Below, in pieces: positions 16,100 through 25,789 of a DNA stretch of 64,000 bases (position 1 is its first letter; the number at the start of each line of letters is the position of its first letter). This DNA comes from Caballeronia sp. SL2Y3 (GTDB lineage: Bacteria; Pseudomonadota; Gammaproteobacteria; Burkholderiales; Burkholderiaceae). The position numbers were made by a program, and so were the translations under genes. The notes under the pieces were generated by a model that worked only from the letters and a program-made list of their open reading frames with translations, did no database searches and had not been told where the DNA came from. Where the stretch lies: assembly GCF_022879575.1 (NCBI RefSeq), contig NZ_CP084260.1, positions 806,001 through 870,000 of the forward strand, given 5' to 3'.

Positions 16100-16903
16100 A
16101 TGACGGAAATCGAATCCGCGCTGCTCGTGTTCTTTCTGCTGCTCGCGAGCACTGGCATCGGCGCGATCATTCGGCCGCTCTTGCCGGAGGAGCACAAGGC
16201 GCAGGAAACGGTGCAGCTCGTGCAGCTTGTCGTCGGCATGCTGGTGACGTTCGCGGCGCTCGTGCTGGGGCTGCTGACGGCATCGGCGAAAACCGTTTTC
16301 GATACCACCGATAACGACGTGCGCGCCTACGCCGCCGCGATCATCGAACTCGACCGGGCGATGCGCGACTACGGCGCGGACCTCGACGAAACGCGCGCCG
16401 TGCTGCGCAGCTACACGGCGGCCGCGATTGCGAGCACCTGGCCGGCCGAGCCGCCTCCGCCGGGCGATTACTACCCGCAAGTGGAACCGTCGCCGCACGC
16501 GAGCGGCAAGCTGGAGAGTCGCGCGCTGGGCGAACTGCTCGATCGCGGGCAGCGTCAGGTCCGGTTGCTTCAGCCCGCCGACGCGTATCACCGCAAGCTC
16601 GCCGACAACACCGCCACGCGCTTCGAGCAACTCATCGCGCTGCGCTGGAAGCTGATCGAGGAAGCGCACGGCACCATTTCGTATCCGTTCGACCGCATTC
16701 TCGTCGGCTGGCTGCTCATCATCTTTCTGTGCTTCGGGCTGATCGCCCCGCGCAACGCGCTGTCCCTCGTGACGATCATGCTGGGCGCGCTTTCCATCGC
16801 GTCGGCCGTGCTCGTCATTCTCGATCTCGATACGCCGTTCACCGGCCCGATCATGGTCCACAGCCAGCCGATGCGCGAAGCGCTCGCCTACCAAAGCCGC
16901 TGA
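16100..16903 (+). CDS. DUF4239 (bestrophin-like) membrane protein
   Basis: A 267-residue protein. Two N-terminal hydrophobic helices (ALLVFFLLLASTGIGAII, then VVGMLVTFAALVLGLLTAS) are followed by a cytoplasmic helical domain with FDTTDNDVRAYAAAIIELDR. Two C-terminal helices follow (ILVGWLLIIFLCFGLIAP, LVTIMLGALSIASAVLVIL). This 2+2 arrangement and the post-helix motif are those of DUF4239, related to bestrophin-like anion channels. I start at 16100 (MTEIESALL); an ATG at 16061 would add 13 residues. Its stop overlaps the ATG of the methyltransferase by one base (TGATG), indicating translational coupling. Confidence 0.78.
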   Translation: MTEIESALLVFFLLLASTGIGAIIRPLLPEEHKAQETVQLVQLVVGMLVTFAALVLGLLTASAKTVFDTTDNDVRAYAAAIIELDRAMRDYGADLDETRAVLRSYTAAAIASTWPAEPPPPGDYYPQVEPSPHASGKLESRALGELLDRGQRQVRLLQPADAYHRKLADNTATRFEQLIALRWKLIEEAHGTISYPFDRILVGWLLIIFLCFGLIAPRNALSLVTIMLGALSIASAVLVILDLDTPFTGPIMVHSQPMREALAYQSR

Positions 16904-17646
16904 TGCCGACGAATCTCTATGCCGACCCGCGCCTCGTCGCGCTCTACGACGCGCTCAATCCCGCCGCTGCCGACACAGCGTTCTACGTGGCGCTCGCCGA
17001 GTCGGCGGCGCATGTGATCGACCTCGGATGCGGCACCGGTCTGCTTGCTTGCGAGCTTGCCGGGCGCGGCTATCGCGTGACGGGCATCGATCCGTCGCCG
17101 CAGATGCTCAAGATCGCGCGCGGCCGTCCGTCCGGCGACCGCGTGACGTGGATCGAAGGCGATGCGTCCGCGCTGCCGTTCGTCGGCGCGGCCGACCTGC
17201 TCGTGATGACCGGTCACGTCGCGCAAGTGTTTCTCGACGATGCATCGTTCTTCGCGACGCTTGTCGCCGCGCGACGCGCGTTGCGTCGCGGCGGGCGCAT
17301 CGCGTTCGAGAGCCGCAATCCGGCGGCGCGGGCATGGGAGGACTGGACGGCGGAGCGGTCGCTTAGACGCATAGAGAGCGCGGACGGACGCGCCGTCGAC
17401 GTGTGGCAGGAGCGGCACGCGAAGCCCGATCCGCTCTCGACCGGCCGCGTCGCGTTCACGACTCACGCGCGCTTCGATGGCGAGACCGAGACCCTGCGTG
17501 CCGAAAGCGAACTGCGCTTCCGCACTCGCGACGAACTCGCGCAACTGCTCACCCGCGCGGGCTTCGCGCAGATCGACTGGTATGGGGACTGGAACCGCGC
17601 GCCGGTGGACGAAACGAGCCGCGAGTTGATCGCGGTGGCGCGCTGA
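16903..17646 (+). CDS. Class I SAM-dependent methyltransferase
   Basis: A 247-residue Methyltransf_11/25-type enzyme. SAM-binding motif I is VIDLGCGTGLLACELAGRGY (residues about 37-56), then GIDPSPQMLKIA (post-I acidic Asp) and IEGDASALPF (motif II). The C-terminal half, including RSLRRIESADG and RFRTRDELAQLLTRAGF, matches the small-molecule methyltransferase group; the substrate is unknown. It is coupled by a 1-nt overlap to the DUF4239 gene upstream. Confidence 0.87.
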   Translation: MPTNLYADPRLVALYDALNPAAADTAFYVALAESAAHVIDLGCGTGLLACELAGRGYRVTGIDPSPQMLKIARGRPSGDRVTWIEGDASALPFVGAADLLVMTGHVAQVFLDDASFFATLVAARRALRRGGRIAFESRNPAARAWEDWTAERSLRRIESADGRAVDVWQERHAKPDPLSTGRVAFTTHARFDGETETLRAESELRFRTRDELAQLLTRAGFAQIDWYGDWNRAPVDETSRELIAVAR

Positions 17647-17677
17647 AAGAGCGCCGCGAGTGCGGCGCCGTGTTGCT

Positions 17678-17860
17678 TCAGAACTCGACGACGACGAAAT
17701 CTTCCTTGCCGACGTCGCATTCCGGGCAGCGCCAGCTCGCGGGAATATCGGCGAAACGCGTGCCCGGCGCGATGCCTTGACTCGGCAGGCCGTCCTGCTC
17801 GTTGTAGACCCAGCCGCAAATCAGGCATACCCAGCTTTTATATTCGATGACTTCGCTCAC
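17678..17860 (-). CDS. Rubredoxin
   Basis: A 60-residue rubredoxin with the two Fe-binding knuckles: Cys12-x2-Cys15 (VCLICGWVY) and Cys45-x2-Cys48 (WRCPECDVGK). It carries one iron and passes electrons, classically to alkane hydroxylase or rubredoxin-oxygen reductases; no such partner gene is adjacent. The start is GTG at 17860 (VSEVIEYKSW) with a weak AAGAG box. The frame remains open upstream but adds no rubredoxin sequence. Confidence 0.93.
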   Translation of the reverse strand: MSEVIEYKSWVCLICGWVYNEQDGLPSQGIAPGTRFADIPASWRCPECDVGKEDFVVVEF

Positions 17861-18052
17861 GACAGACTCTTGATTCGAATTGAAAAGGGCCGTGCAAGCC
17901 CGAGAGAAAGCTCGCGAAACGGCGAGCCGGCATCTTACCCGAAGCGCCGTCGCAAAAAACGCGCGTCCGATGCGGTCGGCCAAAAGGCAGGTGTATGCTG
18001 GGGCGCCGTTGATTTCCAGAGCGACGCTCGCTCCATCAAAAAGGAGAAGACC

Positions 18053-18454
18053 ATGCTGAACAAGACCGTATTAGCCGGCGCCATCGTCGTTGCGGCGGCC
18101 TTCGCGGGCCACGTGCACGCGCAGTCGCGCGTGTACTTCATCGAGCCGAAAGACGGCGCCACCGTCACGAGCCCCGTCCATGTGAAGTTCGGCGTCGAGG
18201 GCATGACGCTCGCGCCGGCCGGCACGATGACGGAAGGCGCGGGGCACCATCATCTGCTGATCGACAGCGGCCCGCTGCCCAAGGGAACCGTGATCCCGGC
18301 GAGCGACACGTCGCTGCACTACGGCAAGGCGCAGACCGAAGCCGACGTCAAGCTGCCGCCCGGCGACCACACGCTGACGATGCAGCTCGGCGACGGCGCG
18401 CATCGCTCGTACGGGCCCGAGATGGCGCAGACGATCAAGGTCCACGTCAAGTAG
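18053..18454 (+). CDS. DUF4399 periplasmic protein
   Basis: A 133-residue protein with a signal peptide (LAGAIVVAAAFAGHVHAQ, cleavage after about residue 23). The mature domain is typical of DUF4399: VYFIEPKDGATVTSPVHVKF at its start, EGAGHHHLLIDSGPLP in the middle (a His cluster that may bind metal) and LPPGDHTLTMQLGDGAHRSY near the end. Function unknown. The ribosome binding site AAAGGAGAAG is excellent. It is divergent from the rubredoxin gene. Confidence 0.88.
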   Translation: MLNKTVLAGAIVVAAAFAGHVHAQSRVYFIEPKDGATVTSPVHVKFGVEGMTLAPAGTMTEGAGHHHLLIDSGPLPKGTVIPASDTSLHYGKAQTEADVKLPPGDHTLTMQLGDGAHRSYGPEMAQTIKVHVK

Positions 18455-18584
18455 GCGCGGGCGGCGGACGGCGCGCGCCACGGCCCGCGCGCCCTTGTCC
18501 GTTCGGCCGATGCGACCTTCGGCGCGAGGGAACATCGGTACAATGACCGCTTCCTCGGTATCGCCTTCGTTCGCATTCATCCCC

Positions 18585-20519
18585 ATGTCGCTTTATTCCA
18601 TCACGGACGCACAACTCGCGTTCGGCCACGTCGCGTTGCTGGATCACGCCGACTTCTCGCTCGAAGCGGGCGAACGTGTCGGGCTGATCGGCCGCAACGG
18701 CGCGGGCAAGTCGTCGCTGCTCAAGATCGTCGCGGGGCTCGCCGCGCCCGACGACGGCCTCGTCACGCGCCAGAGCGAACTCACGACCGTCTATGTGCCG
18801 CAGGAGCCCGAGTTCGATCTCGACGCATCCGTGTTCGATGTCGTCGCCTCCGGCCTCGTCGATGCGCGCACGCTGCTCGACGAATACGATGCCGTCGCGC
18901 ACCGGCTCGCGGACACGCCCGAAGGCGCGGAGCACGACGCGTTGCTCGCGCGCATGAACACGCTGCAATCGGCGCTCGATACGCGCGATGCCTGGAACTG
19001 GCGCACGCGCGTCGCCACCACGCTCGCGCAGATCGGACTCGACGGCGAGGCCCGCGCGGGCGCGCTGTCCGGCGGCATGCGAAAGCGCGTCGCGCTGGCG
19101 CGGGCGCTCGTCGTGCAGCCGGACGTGTTGCTGCTGGACGAGCCGACCAACCATCTGGACTTCGAAGGCATTCGCTGGCTCGAAGAACTGCTCGTCACGT
19201 TGCGCACGGGCCTGCTTTTCATCACGCACGACCGCGCGTTCCTGGATCGCGTGGCCACGCGCATCGTCGAACTGGATCGCGGGCGCTTGCTGTCGTATCC
19301 CGGCAACTTCAGCGCGTATCAGATCCGCAAGGCGCAGCAGCTCGAAGTCGAGCAAGTGGAGCAGGCCAAGTTCGACAAGCTGCTCGCGCAGGAAGAAGTG
19401 TGGATTCGCAAGGGCGTGGAGGCGCGGCGCACGCGCAGCGTCGGGCGCATTGCGCGGCTCGTCGAAATGCGCAAGGAACGGGCCGAACGGCGCAACGTGC
19501 AGGGCAACGTGAAGCTCGACGTCGGGCAGGGCGAGAAGTCCGGCAAGATCGTCGCGGAACTGACGGACGTGACGAAGCGTTTTGGCGCGCGCACCATCGT
19601 CGACAGCTTCACGGCCACGGTCATGCGCGGCGACAAGATCGGTCTCGTCGGGCCGAACGGCGCGGGCAAAACCACGCTGCTCAAGCTGATTCTCGGCGAG
19701 TTGCAGCCCGACGAAGGCCGCGTTCGCACCGGCACCAACATTCAGACCGCGTATTTCGATCAGATGCGCGCGCAGCTCGACCTCGACAAATCGCTCGCGG
19801 ATACCATCAGTCCCGGCAGCGAATGGGTCGAAGTGAACGGCGTGAAGAAGCACGTGATGAGCTATCTCGGCGACTTCCTGTTCGCGCCCGAGCGGGCGCG
19901 TTCGCCGGTGCGGTCGCTCTCGGGCGGCGAGCGCAATCGCCTGTTGCTCGCGCGCCTCTTCGCGCGTCCGGCGAACGTGCTCGTGCTCGACGAGCCGACC
20001 AACGACCTCGATATTCCCACGCTCGAACTGCTCGAAGAACTGCTCGCAGACTACGACGGCACCGTGCTGCTCGTGAGCCACGACCGCGCGTTTCTCGACA
20101 ACGTGGTGACATCCGTGTTCGCGGCGGAAGGCGGCGGCAACTGGCGCGAGTATGTCGGCGGCTTCTCGGACTGGCAGGTTCAGCGCGAACGTTCGGACCG
20201 CATCGCCGAGGAAGCCGCGCGGCAAAGCGCGAAGGAAGCGCCCAAGGAAGACGCGCCGAAGGAAAGCGCGGCGGGCCGCAACGCGCAGCGCACGGTCAAG
20301 CTCTCGTTCAAGGAACAGCGCGAACTGGAGGCGCTGCCCGCGCGCATCGCGGAACTGGAAGACGAGCAGAAACGCATCGGCGCGCTGCTCGAAGACGGCT
20401 CCATCTTCGCCACGGATGCGAAGGAAGGCGCGCGCCTGTCCGAGCGTCACGCGGCCATCGAAGAGGAATTGCTCGTCGCGCTGGAACGCTGGGAAGAACT
20501 CGAAGCGAAGCGCGGATAG
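18585..20519 (+). CDS. uup: ABC-F ATPase Uup
   Basis: A 644-residue soluble ABC-F protein with two nucleotide-binding domains. Domain 1 has Walker A GRNGAGKSS, signature LSGGMRKR and Walker B LLLDEPTNHLD. Domain 2 has GPNGAGKTT, LSGGERNR and VLVLDEPTNDLD. Between them lies the Lys/Arg-rich linker. The C-terminal ~90 residues (KLSFKEQRELEALPARIAEL onward) are the coiled-coil DNA-binding domain specific to Uup. Uup acts at ribosomes and in limiting transposon/tandem-repeat deletion. I use the ATG at 18585 (MSLYSITDAQ), matching the family start; the frame is open back to 18495. A TACAAT box at 18539 may be its -10. Confidence 0.9.
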   Translation: MSLYSITDAQLAFGHVALLDHADFSLEAGERVGLIGRNGAGKSSLLKIVAGLAAPDDGLVTRQSELTTVYVPQEPEFDLDASVFDVVASGLVDARTLLDEYDAVAHRLADTPEGAEHDALLARMNTLQSALDTRDAWNWRTRVATTLAQIGLDGEARAGALSGGMRKRVALARALVVQPDVLLLDEPTNHLDFEGIRWLEELLVTLRTGLLFITHDRAFLDRVATRIVELDRGRLLSYPGNFSAYQIRKAQQLEVEQVEQAKFDKLLAQEEVWIRKGVEARRTRSVGRIARLVEMRKERAERRNVQGNVKLDVGQGEKSGKIVAELTDVTKRFGARTIVDSFTATVMRGDKIGLVGPNGAGKTTLLKLILGELQPDEGRVRTGTNIQTAYFDQMRAQLDLDKSLADTISPGSEWVEVNGVKKHVMSYLGDFLFAPERARSPVRSLSGGERNRLLLARLFARPANVLVLDEPTNDLDIPTLELLEELLADYDGTVLLVSHDRAFLDNVVTSVFAAEGGGNWREYVGGFSDWQVQRERSDRIAEEAARQSAKEAPKEDAPKESAAGRNAQRTVKLSFKEQRELEALPARIAELEDEQKRIGALLEDGSIFATDAKEGARLSERHAAIEEELLVALERWEELEAKRG

Positions 20520-20757
20520 GCTCTGCGCTGGGCGGCGCGATTCGCCATTCGGCGCTCGCTTTAGCGCGCCCGAGGTGGGCGCGGCGGGCGAAAACCGCTA
20601 TTCTCCTAGCGCGGCCGGACGGGCGGACGGGGCGAAGGCCCTCGCGACGCCTATCCGGTGAGGCAATCTTGAGCATTCGATAAAGCATTCGCCGGCATCG
20701 CGGCGTCGTGCGGTGACCATTCCCGCGCGGGGTCGCGAGCCGGATCAACGTTCAACT

Positions 20758-22809
20758 ATGTCCACGAAAAAATCCAGTGTGGCCCAAGCAGCCACCCCAC
20801 AGCGCGCCGAGGGCGCCAGGCCGCGCGCGATGAGCGCGAAGGCGGCGGGCTACAGCGAAGCATCGATCAAGGTCCTGAAGGGCCTCGAGCCGGTCAAGCA
20901 GCGGCCCGGCATGTACACGCGCACCGAAAATCCGCTGCATATCGTGCAGGAAGTCATCGACAACGCGTCGGACGAAGCGCTCGGCGGCTACGGCAAGCAG
21001 ATCACCGTGACGGTCCACGCCGACAACTCCGTCTCGGTGGAAGACGACGGCCGCGGCATTCCGTTCGGCCTGCATCCGGAAGAAGGCGTACCGGTCGTCG
21101 AGATCGTGTTCACGCGGCTGCATGCGGGCGGCAAGTTCGACAAGGCCGCGGGCGGCGCGTACACCTTCTCGGGCGGCCTGCACGGCGTCGGCGTGTCGGT
21201 GACGAACGCGCTCGCCACGCGCCTCGAAGTCACGGTCTGGCGCGACAACAAGGTCGCGCATCTGGCGTTCGCCAATGGCGACGTCATCGAGCCGCTCACG
21301 ACCCGTTCGCCCGAACGCGGCGAGAAGAAGAGCGGCACGCGCGTGCGCGCCTGGCCGAACGCGAAGTATTTCGATTCGCCCAATCTCCCGCTCGGCGAGT
21401 TGCAGCGCCTGTTGCGCTCGAAGGCCGTGCTGCTGCCGGGCGTCGAGGTGGTGCTCGTCATCGAGAAGACCGGCGAGCGTCAGACATGGAAGTACGAAGA
21501 CGGCCTGCGCGGCTATCTGCTCGAAGGCATGGGCGGCAGCGAACTGCTGATTCCGCTGTTCGAAGGCGAGCGTTACGCGGACAACTCGCGCACGACGGAA
21601 GAGACTTTCGCGGAAGGCGAAGGCGCGTCGTGGGTCGTCGCGTGGAGCGAGGAAGGGCCGCTCTTGCGCGAATCGTACGTGAACCTGATTCCGACGCCCG
21701 CGGGCGGCACGCACGAATCCGGCCTGCGCGACGGGCTCTTTCAGGCGGTCAAGAACTTCGTGGAGATCCACAACCTTCAGCCGAAGGGCGTGAAGCTGCT
21801 CGCCGAAGACGTGTTCGCGCGCGTCTCGTTCGTGCTGTCGGCGAAGGTGCTCGACCCGCAGTTCCAGGGGCAAATCAAGGAGCGTCTCAATAGCCGCGAT
21901 GCCGTGAAGCTGGTGTCGTCGTTCTCGCGGCCGGCGCTGGAGTTGTGGCTCAATCAGCATGTCGAATACGGCAGGAAGCTCGCCGAACTCGTCATTCGCC
22001 AGGCGCAGGCGCGCACGCGCGCCGGTCAGAAGGTCGAGAAGCGCAAGAGCTCGGGCGTGGCCGTGTTGCCGGGCAAGCTCACGGACTGCGAATCGACCGA
22101 TATCACGCGCAACGAGCTTTTCCTCGTCGAGGGCGATTCGGCGGGCGGCTCCGCGAAAATGGGCCGCGACAAGGAGTTTCAGGCCATTCTGCCGTTGCGC
22201 GGCAAGGTGCTGAACACGTGGGAAACCGAACGCGACCGGCTCTTCGCCAACAACGAAGTGCATGACATTGCGGTGGCCATCGGCGTCGATCCGCACGGTC
22301 CCGACGATCAGATCGATCTCTCTAATCTGCGCTACGGCAAGATCTGCATTCTGTCGGACGCGGACGTAGACGGCGCGCACATTCAGGTGCTGCTGCTCAC
22401 GCTCTTCTTCAAACACTTTCCGCAACTCATCGAACGCGGTCATGTGTGCGTCGCGCGTCCGCCGCTCTTTCGCGTCGATGCCCCCGCGCGCGGCAAGAAG
22501 CCGGCGCAGAAGCTCTACGCGCTCGACGAAGGCGAGCTCGAAGCGATTCTCGACAAGCTGCGCAAGGACGGCGTGCGCGAAACGCAATGGAGCATCAGCC
22601 GCTTCAAGGGCCTCGGCGAAATGAGCGCCGAACAGCTCTGGGACACGACGATGAACCCCGACACGCGGCGTCTCTTGCCGGTCCGCCTGGGCGATCTCGG
22701 CTTCGATCTCACCGTCTCGCGCATGACCATGCTGATGGGCAAGGGCGAAGCGGCGTCGCGCCGAAGCTGGCTCGAAGAGAAGGGCAACGAAGTGGAAGCG
22801 GACATCTGA
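20758..22809 (+). CDS. parE: DNA topoisomerase IV subunit B
   Basis: A 683-residue GyrB/ParE-family ATPase. GHKL motifs are present: VIDNASDEALGG, EDDGRGIPFGLHPEEGVPVV, and TFSGGLHGVGVSVTNALATR. The Toprim region has LVEGDSAGGSAKMGRD and ILSDADVDGAHIQVLLLT. Length and the missing GyrB insert point to ParE rather than GyrB; parC follows 33 nt downstream. With ParC it decatenates daughter chromosomes. An N-terminal ~20-residue Ser/Ala/Lys tail precedes the conserved GYSEASIKVLKGLEPV. Confidence 0.95.
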   Translation: MSTKKSSVAQAATPQRAEGARPRAMSAKAAGYSEASIKVLKGLEPVKQRPGMYTRTENPLHIVQEVIDNASDEALGGYGKQITVTVHADNSVSVEDDGRGIPFGLHPEEGVPVVEIVFTRLHAGGKFDKAAGGAYTFSGGLHGVGVSVTNALATRLEVTVWRDNKVAHLAFANGDVIEPLTTRSPERGEKKSGTRVRAWPNAKYFDSPNLPLGELQRLLRSKAVLLPGVEVVLVIEKTGERQTWKYEDGLRGYLLEGMGGSELLIPLFEGERYADNSRTTEETFAEGEGASWVVAWSEEGPLLRESYVNLIPTPAGGTHESGLRDGLFQAVKNFVEIHNLQPKGVKLLAEDVFARVSFVLSAKVLDPQFQGQIKERLNSRDAVKLVSSFSRPALELWLNQHVEYGRKLAELVIRQAQARTRAGQKVEKRKSSGVAVLPGKLTDCESTDITRNELFLVEGDSAGGSAKMGRDKEFQAILPLRGKVLNTWETERDRLFANNEVHDIAVAIGVDPHGPDDQIDLSNLRYGKICILSDADVDGAHIQVLLLTLFFKHFPQLIERGHVCVARPPLFRVDAPARGKKPAQKLYALDEGELEAILDKLRKDGVRETQWSISRFKGLGEMSAEQLWDTTMNPDTRRLLPVRLGDLGFDLTVSRMTMLMGKGEAASRRSWLEEKGNEVEADI

Positions 22810-22842
22810 TGCCGGCTTCGGAAAACGCATAACGGATATTCG

Positions 22843-25164
22843 ATGGGAATCACTGACGATCTTTTCGCCGAACAGCAAGCGGCGCCCGACGGAGAACACC
22901 TGACGCTCGGCGATTACGCCGAACGCGCGTATCTCGACTACGCGGTGAGCGTGGTCAAGGGCCGCGCGCTGCCCGACGTGTCGGACGGGCAGAAGCCCGT
23001 GCAGCGCCGCATTCTCTACGCGATGAACGAGATGGGCCTCGCGAGCACCGCGAAGCCCGTGAAGTCGGCGCGCGTCGTGGGCGACGTGCTCGGCAAGTAT
23101 CACCCGCACGGCGATCAGTCCGCGTACGACGCGCTCGTGCGTCTCGCGCAGGACTTCTCGATGCGCTATCCGCTCATCGACGGTCAGGGCAACTTCGGCT
23201 CGCGCGACGGCGACGGCGCCGCGGCCATGCGCTACACCGAAGCGCGCCTGACGCCGATCGCGCGCTTGTTGCTCGATGAAATCGATCAGGGCACGGTCGA
23301 TTTCATGCCGAACTACGACGGCTCGTTCGAAGAGCCGAAGCTCTTGCCCGCGCGCCTGCCGTTCCTGTTGCTCAACGGCGCATCGGGCATCGCCGTCGGT
23401 CTCGCGACGGAAGTGCCGTCGCACAATCTGCGCGAAGTCGCGCAAGCCGCCGTCGCGATGATTCGCGATCCGAAGCTCGATCACGCAGGCGTGATGGACA
23501 AGCTCAACGGCCCGGACTTCCCCGGCGGCGGGCAGATCATTTCGTCGCAAGCGGAAATCTCGGCGGCCTACGAAACCGGGCGCGGCAGTCTGAAGGTGCG
23601 CGCGCGCTGGAAGATCGAAGACCTCGCGCGCGGTCAGTGGCAACTCGTCATCAACGAATTGCCGCCGAACACGTCGGGCCAGAAGGTGCTCGAAGAAATC
23701 GAGGAACTGACCAACCCGAAGATCAAGCTCGGCAAGAAGACCCTGACGCCGGATCAATTGCAGACCAAGCAAACGCTGCTGGCGCTCGTCGACACCGTGC
23801 GCGACGAGTCGGGCAAGGACGCGCCGGTGCGCCTCGTGTTCGAGCCGAAGTCGAGCCGCATCGACCAGACGGAGTTCGTCAACACGCTGCTCGCCCATAC
23901 GAGCCTCGAATCGAACGCCGCGATCAACCTCGTGATGATCGGCGCGGACGGCCGGCCGAGGCAGAAGGGCATCGTCGAAATCCTGCACGAGTGGGTCGGC
24001 TTCCGGTTCGTCACCGTCACGCGCCGGACGCAGCATCGCCTGGGCAAGGTGAACGACCGCATCCATATTCTCGAAGGGCGGATGATCGTCTTCCTGAATA
24101 TCGACGAAGTCATTCGCATCATCCGCGAGGCGGAGGAGCCGAAGCAGGCGCTGATCGCGCGCTTCAGGCTCTCCGACCGTCAGGCCGAGGACATTCTCGA
24201 AATCCGTTTGCGGCAACTCGCGCGGCTCGAAGCGATCAAGATCGAGCAGGAACTCTCCGACTTGCGCGACGAGAAGAAGAAGCTCGAAGAACTGCTGAAC
24301 AGCGACGCCGCGATGAAGCGCCTGCTCATCAAGGAAATCGAAGCGGACGCGAAGCAATATGGCGACGACCGCCGTACGCTGATCCAGCAGGAAAAGCGCG
24401 CGACGTTCGAAGTGCGCGTCGTGGATGAGCCGGTGACGGTCGTCGTCTCGCAGAAGGGCTGGGTGCGCGCGCTGAAGGGCCACGGGCTCGATCCGGCGGG
24501 CTTCACGTTCAAGGCCGGCGATTCGCTGTACGCCGTGTTCCAGGCGCGCACGCCGGACACGCTCATCGCGTGGGGCAGCAACGGCCGCGTGTACTCGGTG
24601 CCGGTGGCCGCGCTCCCGGGCGGTCGCGGCGACGGCGTGCCGGTCACGTCGCTGATCGAACTCGAATCGGGCACGCATCTGCTGCATTACTTTGCGGCGT
24701 CGGCGGAGCAGCCGTTGTTGCTGGCGTCGAGCAACGGCTTCGGCTTTATCGCGAAGCTCGGCGACATGGTGAGCCGCAACAAGGCGGGCAAGTCGTTCAT
24801 GACCATCGACGAAGGCGCGTTGCCGCTCGCGCCGATGCCGGTGCTGCCGGGCGCGCTGTACGTCGCGTGCCTGTCGAATGCGGGCCGCCTGCTCGTCTTC
24901 GGCATGGACGAGATGAAAACGCTCTCGGGCGGCGGACGCGGCGTCACGCTGATGACGCTCGATCCCAACGAAACGCTGCGTCAGGCGCTCGCCATCGACG
25001 CGCGTGGCGTGGTGCTGATCGGCGCGGGGCGCGGCGGCAAGATCCGCGACGAGAAGCTCTCGGGCGCGCAACTCCAACAGCATCTCGGCAAGCGCGCGAG
25101 AAAGGGCCGCACGCCGGATACGTCGCTGAAGGTGAGCGAAATGCGGCCGGTGTTCGAAGGCTGA
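22843..25164 (+). CDS. parC: DNA topoisomerase IV subunit A
   Basis: A 773-residue topoisomerase subunit with catalytic Tyr131 in [12 protein letters not shown], which forms the covalent DNA link. The quinolone-determining region reads [15 protein letters not shown]: Gln occupies the position of Ser80 in E. coli ParC. The C-terminal beta-pinwheel (about 490-770) has the degenerate repeats [13 protein letters not shown] and [20 protein letters not shown]. It forms an operon with parE and is followed by a strong terminator. Confidence 0.95.
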   Translation: MGITDDLFAEQQAAPDGEHLTLGDYAERAYLDYAVSVVKGRALPDVSDGQKPVQRRILYAMNEMGLASTAKPVKSARVVGDVLGKYHPHGDQSAYDALVRLAQDFSMRYPLIDGQGNFGSRDGDGAAAMRYTEARLTPIARLLLDEIDQGTVDFMPNYDGSFEEPKLLPARLPFLLLNGASGIAVGLATEVPSHNLREVAQAAVAMIRDPKLDHAGVMDKLNGPDFPGGGQIISSQAEISAAYETGRGSLKVRARWKIEDLARGQWQLVINELPPNTSGQKVLEEIEELTNPKIKLGKKTLTPDQLQTKQTLLALVDTVRDESGKDAPVRLVFEPKSSRIDQTEFVNTLLAHTSLESNAAINLVMIGADGRPRQKGIVEILHEWVGFRFVTVTRRTQHRLGKVNDRIHILEGRMIVFLNIDEVIRIIREAEEPKQALIARFRLSDRQAEDILEIRLRQLARLEAIKIEQELSDLRDEKKKLEELLNSDAAMKRLLIKEIEADAKQYGDDRRTLIQQEKRATFEVRVVDEPVTVVVSQKGWVRALKGHGLDPAGFTFKAGDSLYAVFQARTPDTLIAWGSNGRVYSVPVAALPGGRGDGVPVTSLIELESGTHLLHYFAASAEQPLLLASSNGFGFIAKLGDMVSRNKAGKSFMTIDEGALPLAPMPVLPGALYVACLSNAGRLLVFGMDEMKTLSGGGRGVTLMTLDPNETLRQALAIDARGVVLIGAGRGGKIRDEKLSGAQLQQHLGKRARKGRTPDTSLKVSEMRPVFEG

Positions 25165-25186
25165 CTTCGCGCCAAAGCGTAGATAG

Positions 25187-25219
25187 CGCCTCGCTGCGAA
25201 CCTCGCACCGAGGCGTTTT
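25187..25219 (+). terminator. Rho-independent terminator after parC
   Basis: Outer stem CGCCTCG/CGAGGCG and inner stem TGCGA/TCGCA (one C-C mismatch between) are followed by TTTT. It begins 23 nt after the parC stop. Confidence 0.8.
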
Positions 25220-25308
25220 CTTCTGGCTTCGCGCCGACGTTTCGGAACTGACGCGCCGCGCTTGAGTCGAACGGCCAAACTTCACTTACCTTCTGCCCTC
25301 GACACCTC

Positions 25309-25767
25309 ATGACTCATGCCATCGAAGCCGCGCTCTTTCTTCACTTGCTCGGCGTGGCCGTATGGATAGGCGGCATGGTCTTCGCGCACTTCTGCCTGCG
25401 CCCCGCGCTCGGCGACCTCGCGCCGCAATTGCGTCTGCCGCTCTGGGAAGCCGTATTCGCGCGCTTCTTCAACTGGGTCGCGGGCGCGGTGCTCGTGATC
25501 CTGATCACGGGCGGCTTTCTGCTGACTCAATACGGCGGCGCGCATGCCGCATGGCCGCTTCACGCGATGGCAGGCCTAGGCATCGTGATGATGCTGATCT
25601 TCGGGCATATCCGCTTCGCCGTGTTTCCGCGCATCCGCCGTGCGGTGCAGGCGCAGAACTGGCCCGATGGCGCGCGGGCGGTCGGCACCGTGCGAAGGCT
25701 CGTTGTCGTCAATCTCGTGTTGGGAATCGTGACGATCGGGACTGCGGTGCTGTCGCGCGGCATCTGA
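25309..25767 (+). CDS. CopD-like integral membrane protein
   Basis: A 152-residue protein with four hydrophobic helices. The first has His in LHLLGVAVWIGGMVF and the third segment contains FGHIRFAVFPRIRRAV, as in the CopD/YebZ-type and HemJ-like families that bind haem or copper through membrane His residues. The exact role (copper import or protoporphyrinogen-linked redox) cannot be resolved. It is a solitary gene, converging with the GGDEF-EAL gene, whose stop is 22 nt away. Confidence 0.75.
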   Translation: MTHAIEAALFLHLLGVAVWIGGMVFAHFCLRPALGDLAPQLRLPLWEAVFARFFNWVAGAVLVILITGGFLLTQYGGAHAAWPLHAMAGLGIVMMLIFGHIRFAVFPRIRRAVQAQNWPDGARAVGTVRRLVVVNLVLGIVTIGTAVLSRGI

Positions 25768-25789
25768 TCCCAGCAACCGGATCAACCGA

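Noticed and set aside
20752..25278. A 1508-codon open frame antisense to parE and parC
   Set aside because: It mirrors two well-conserved genes with intact motifs. Its translation is Arg/Val/Asp-rich low complexity, which is the expected result of third-position GC bias, and it has no recognisable domain.
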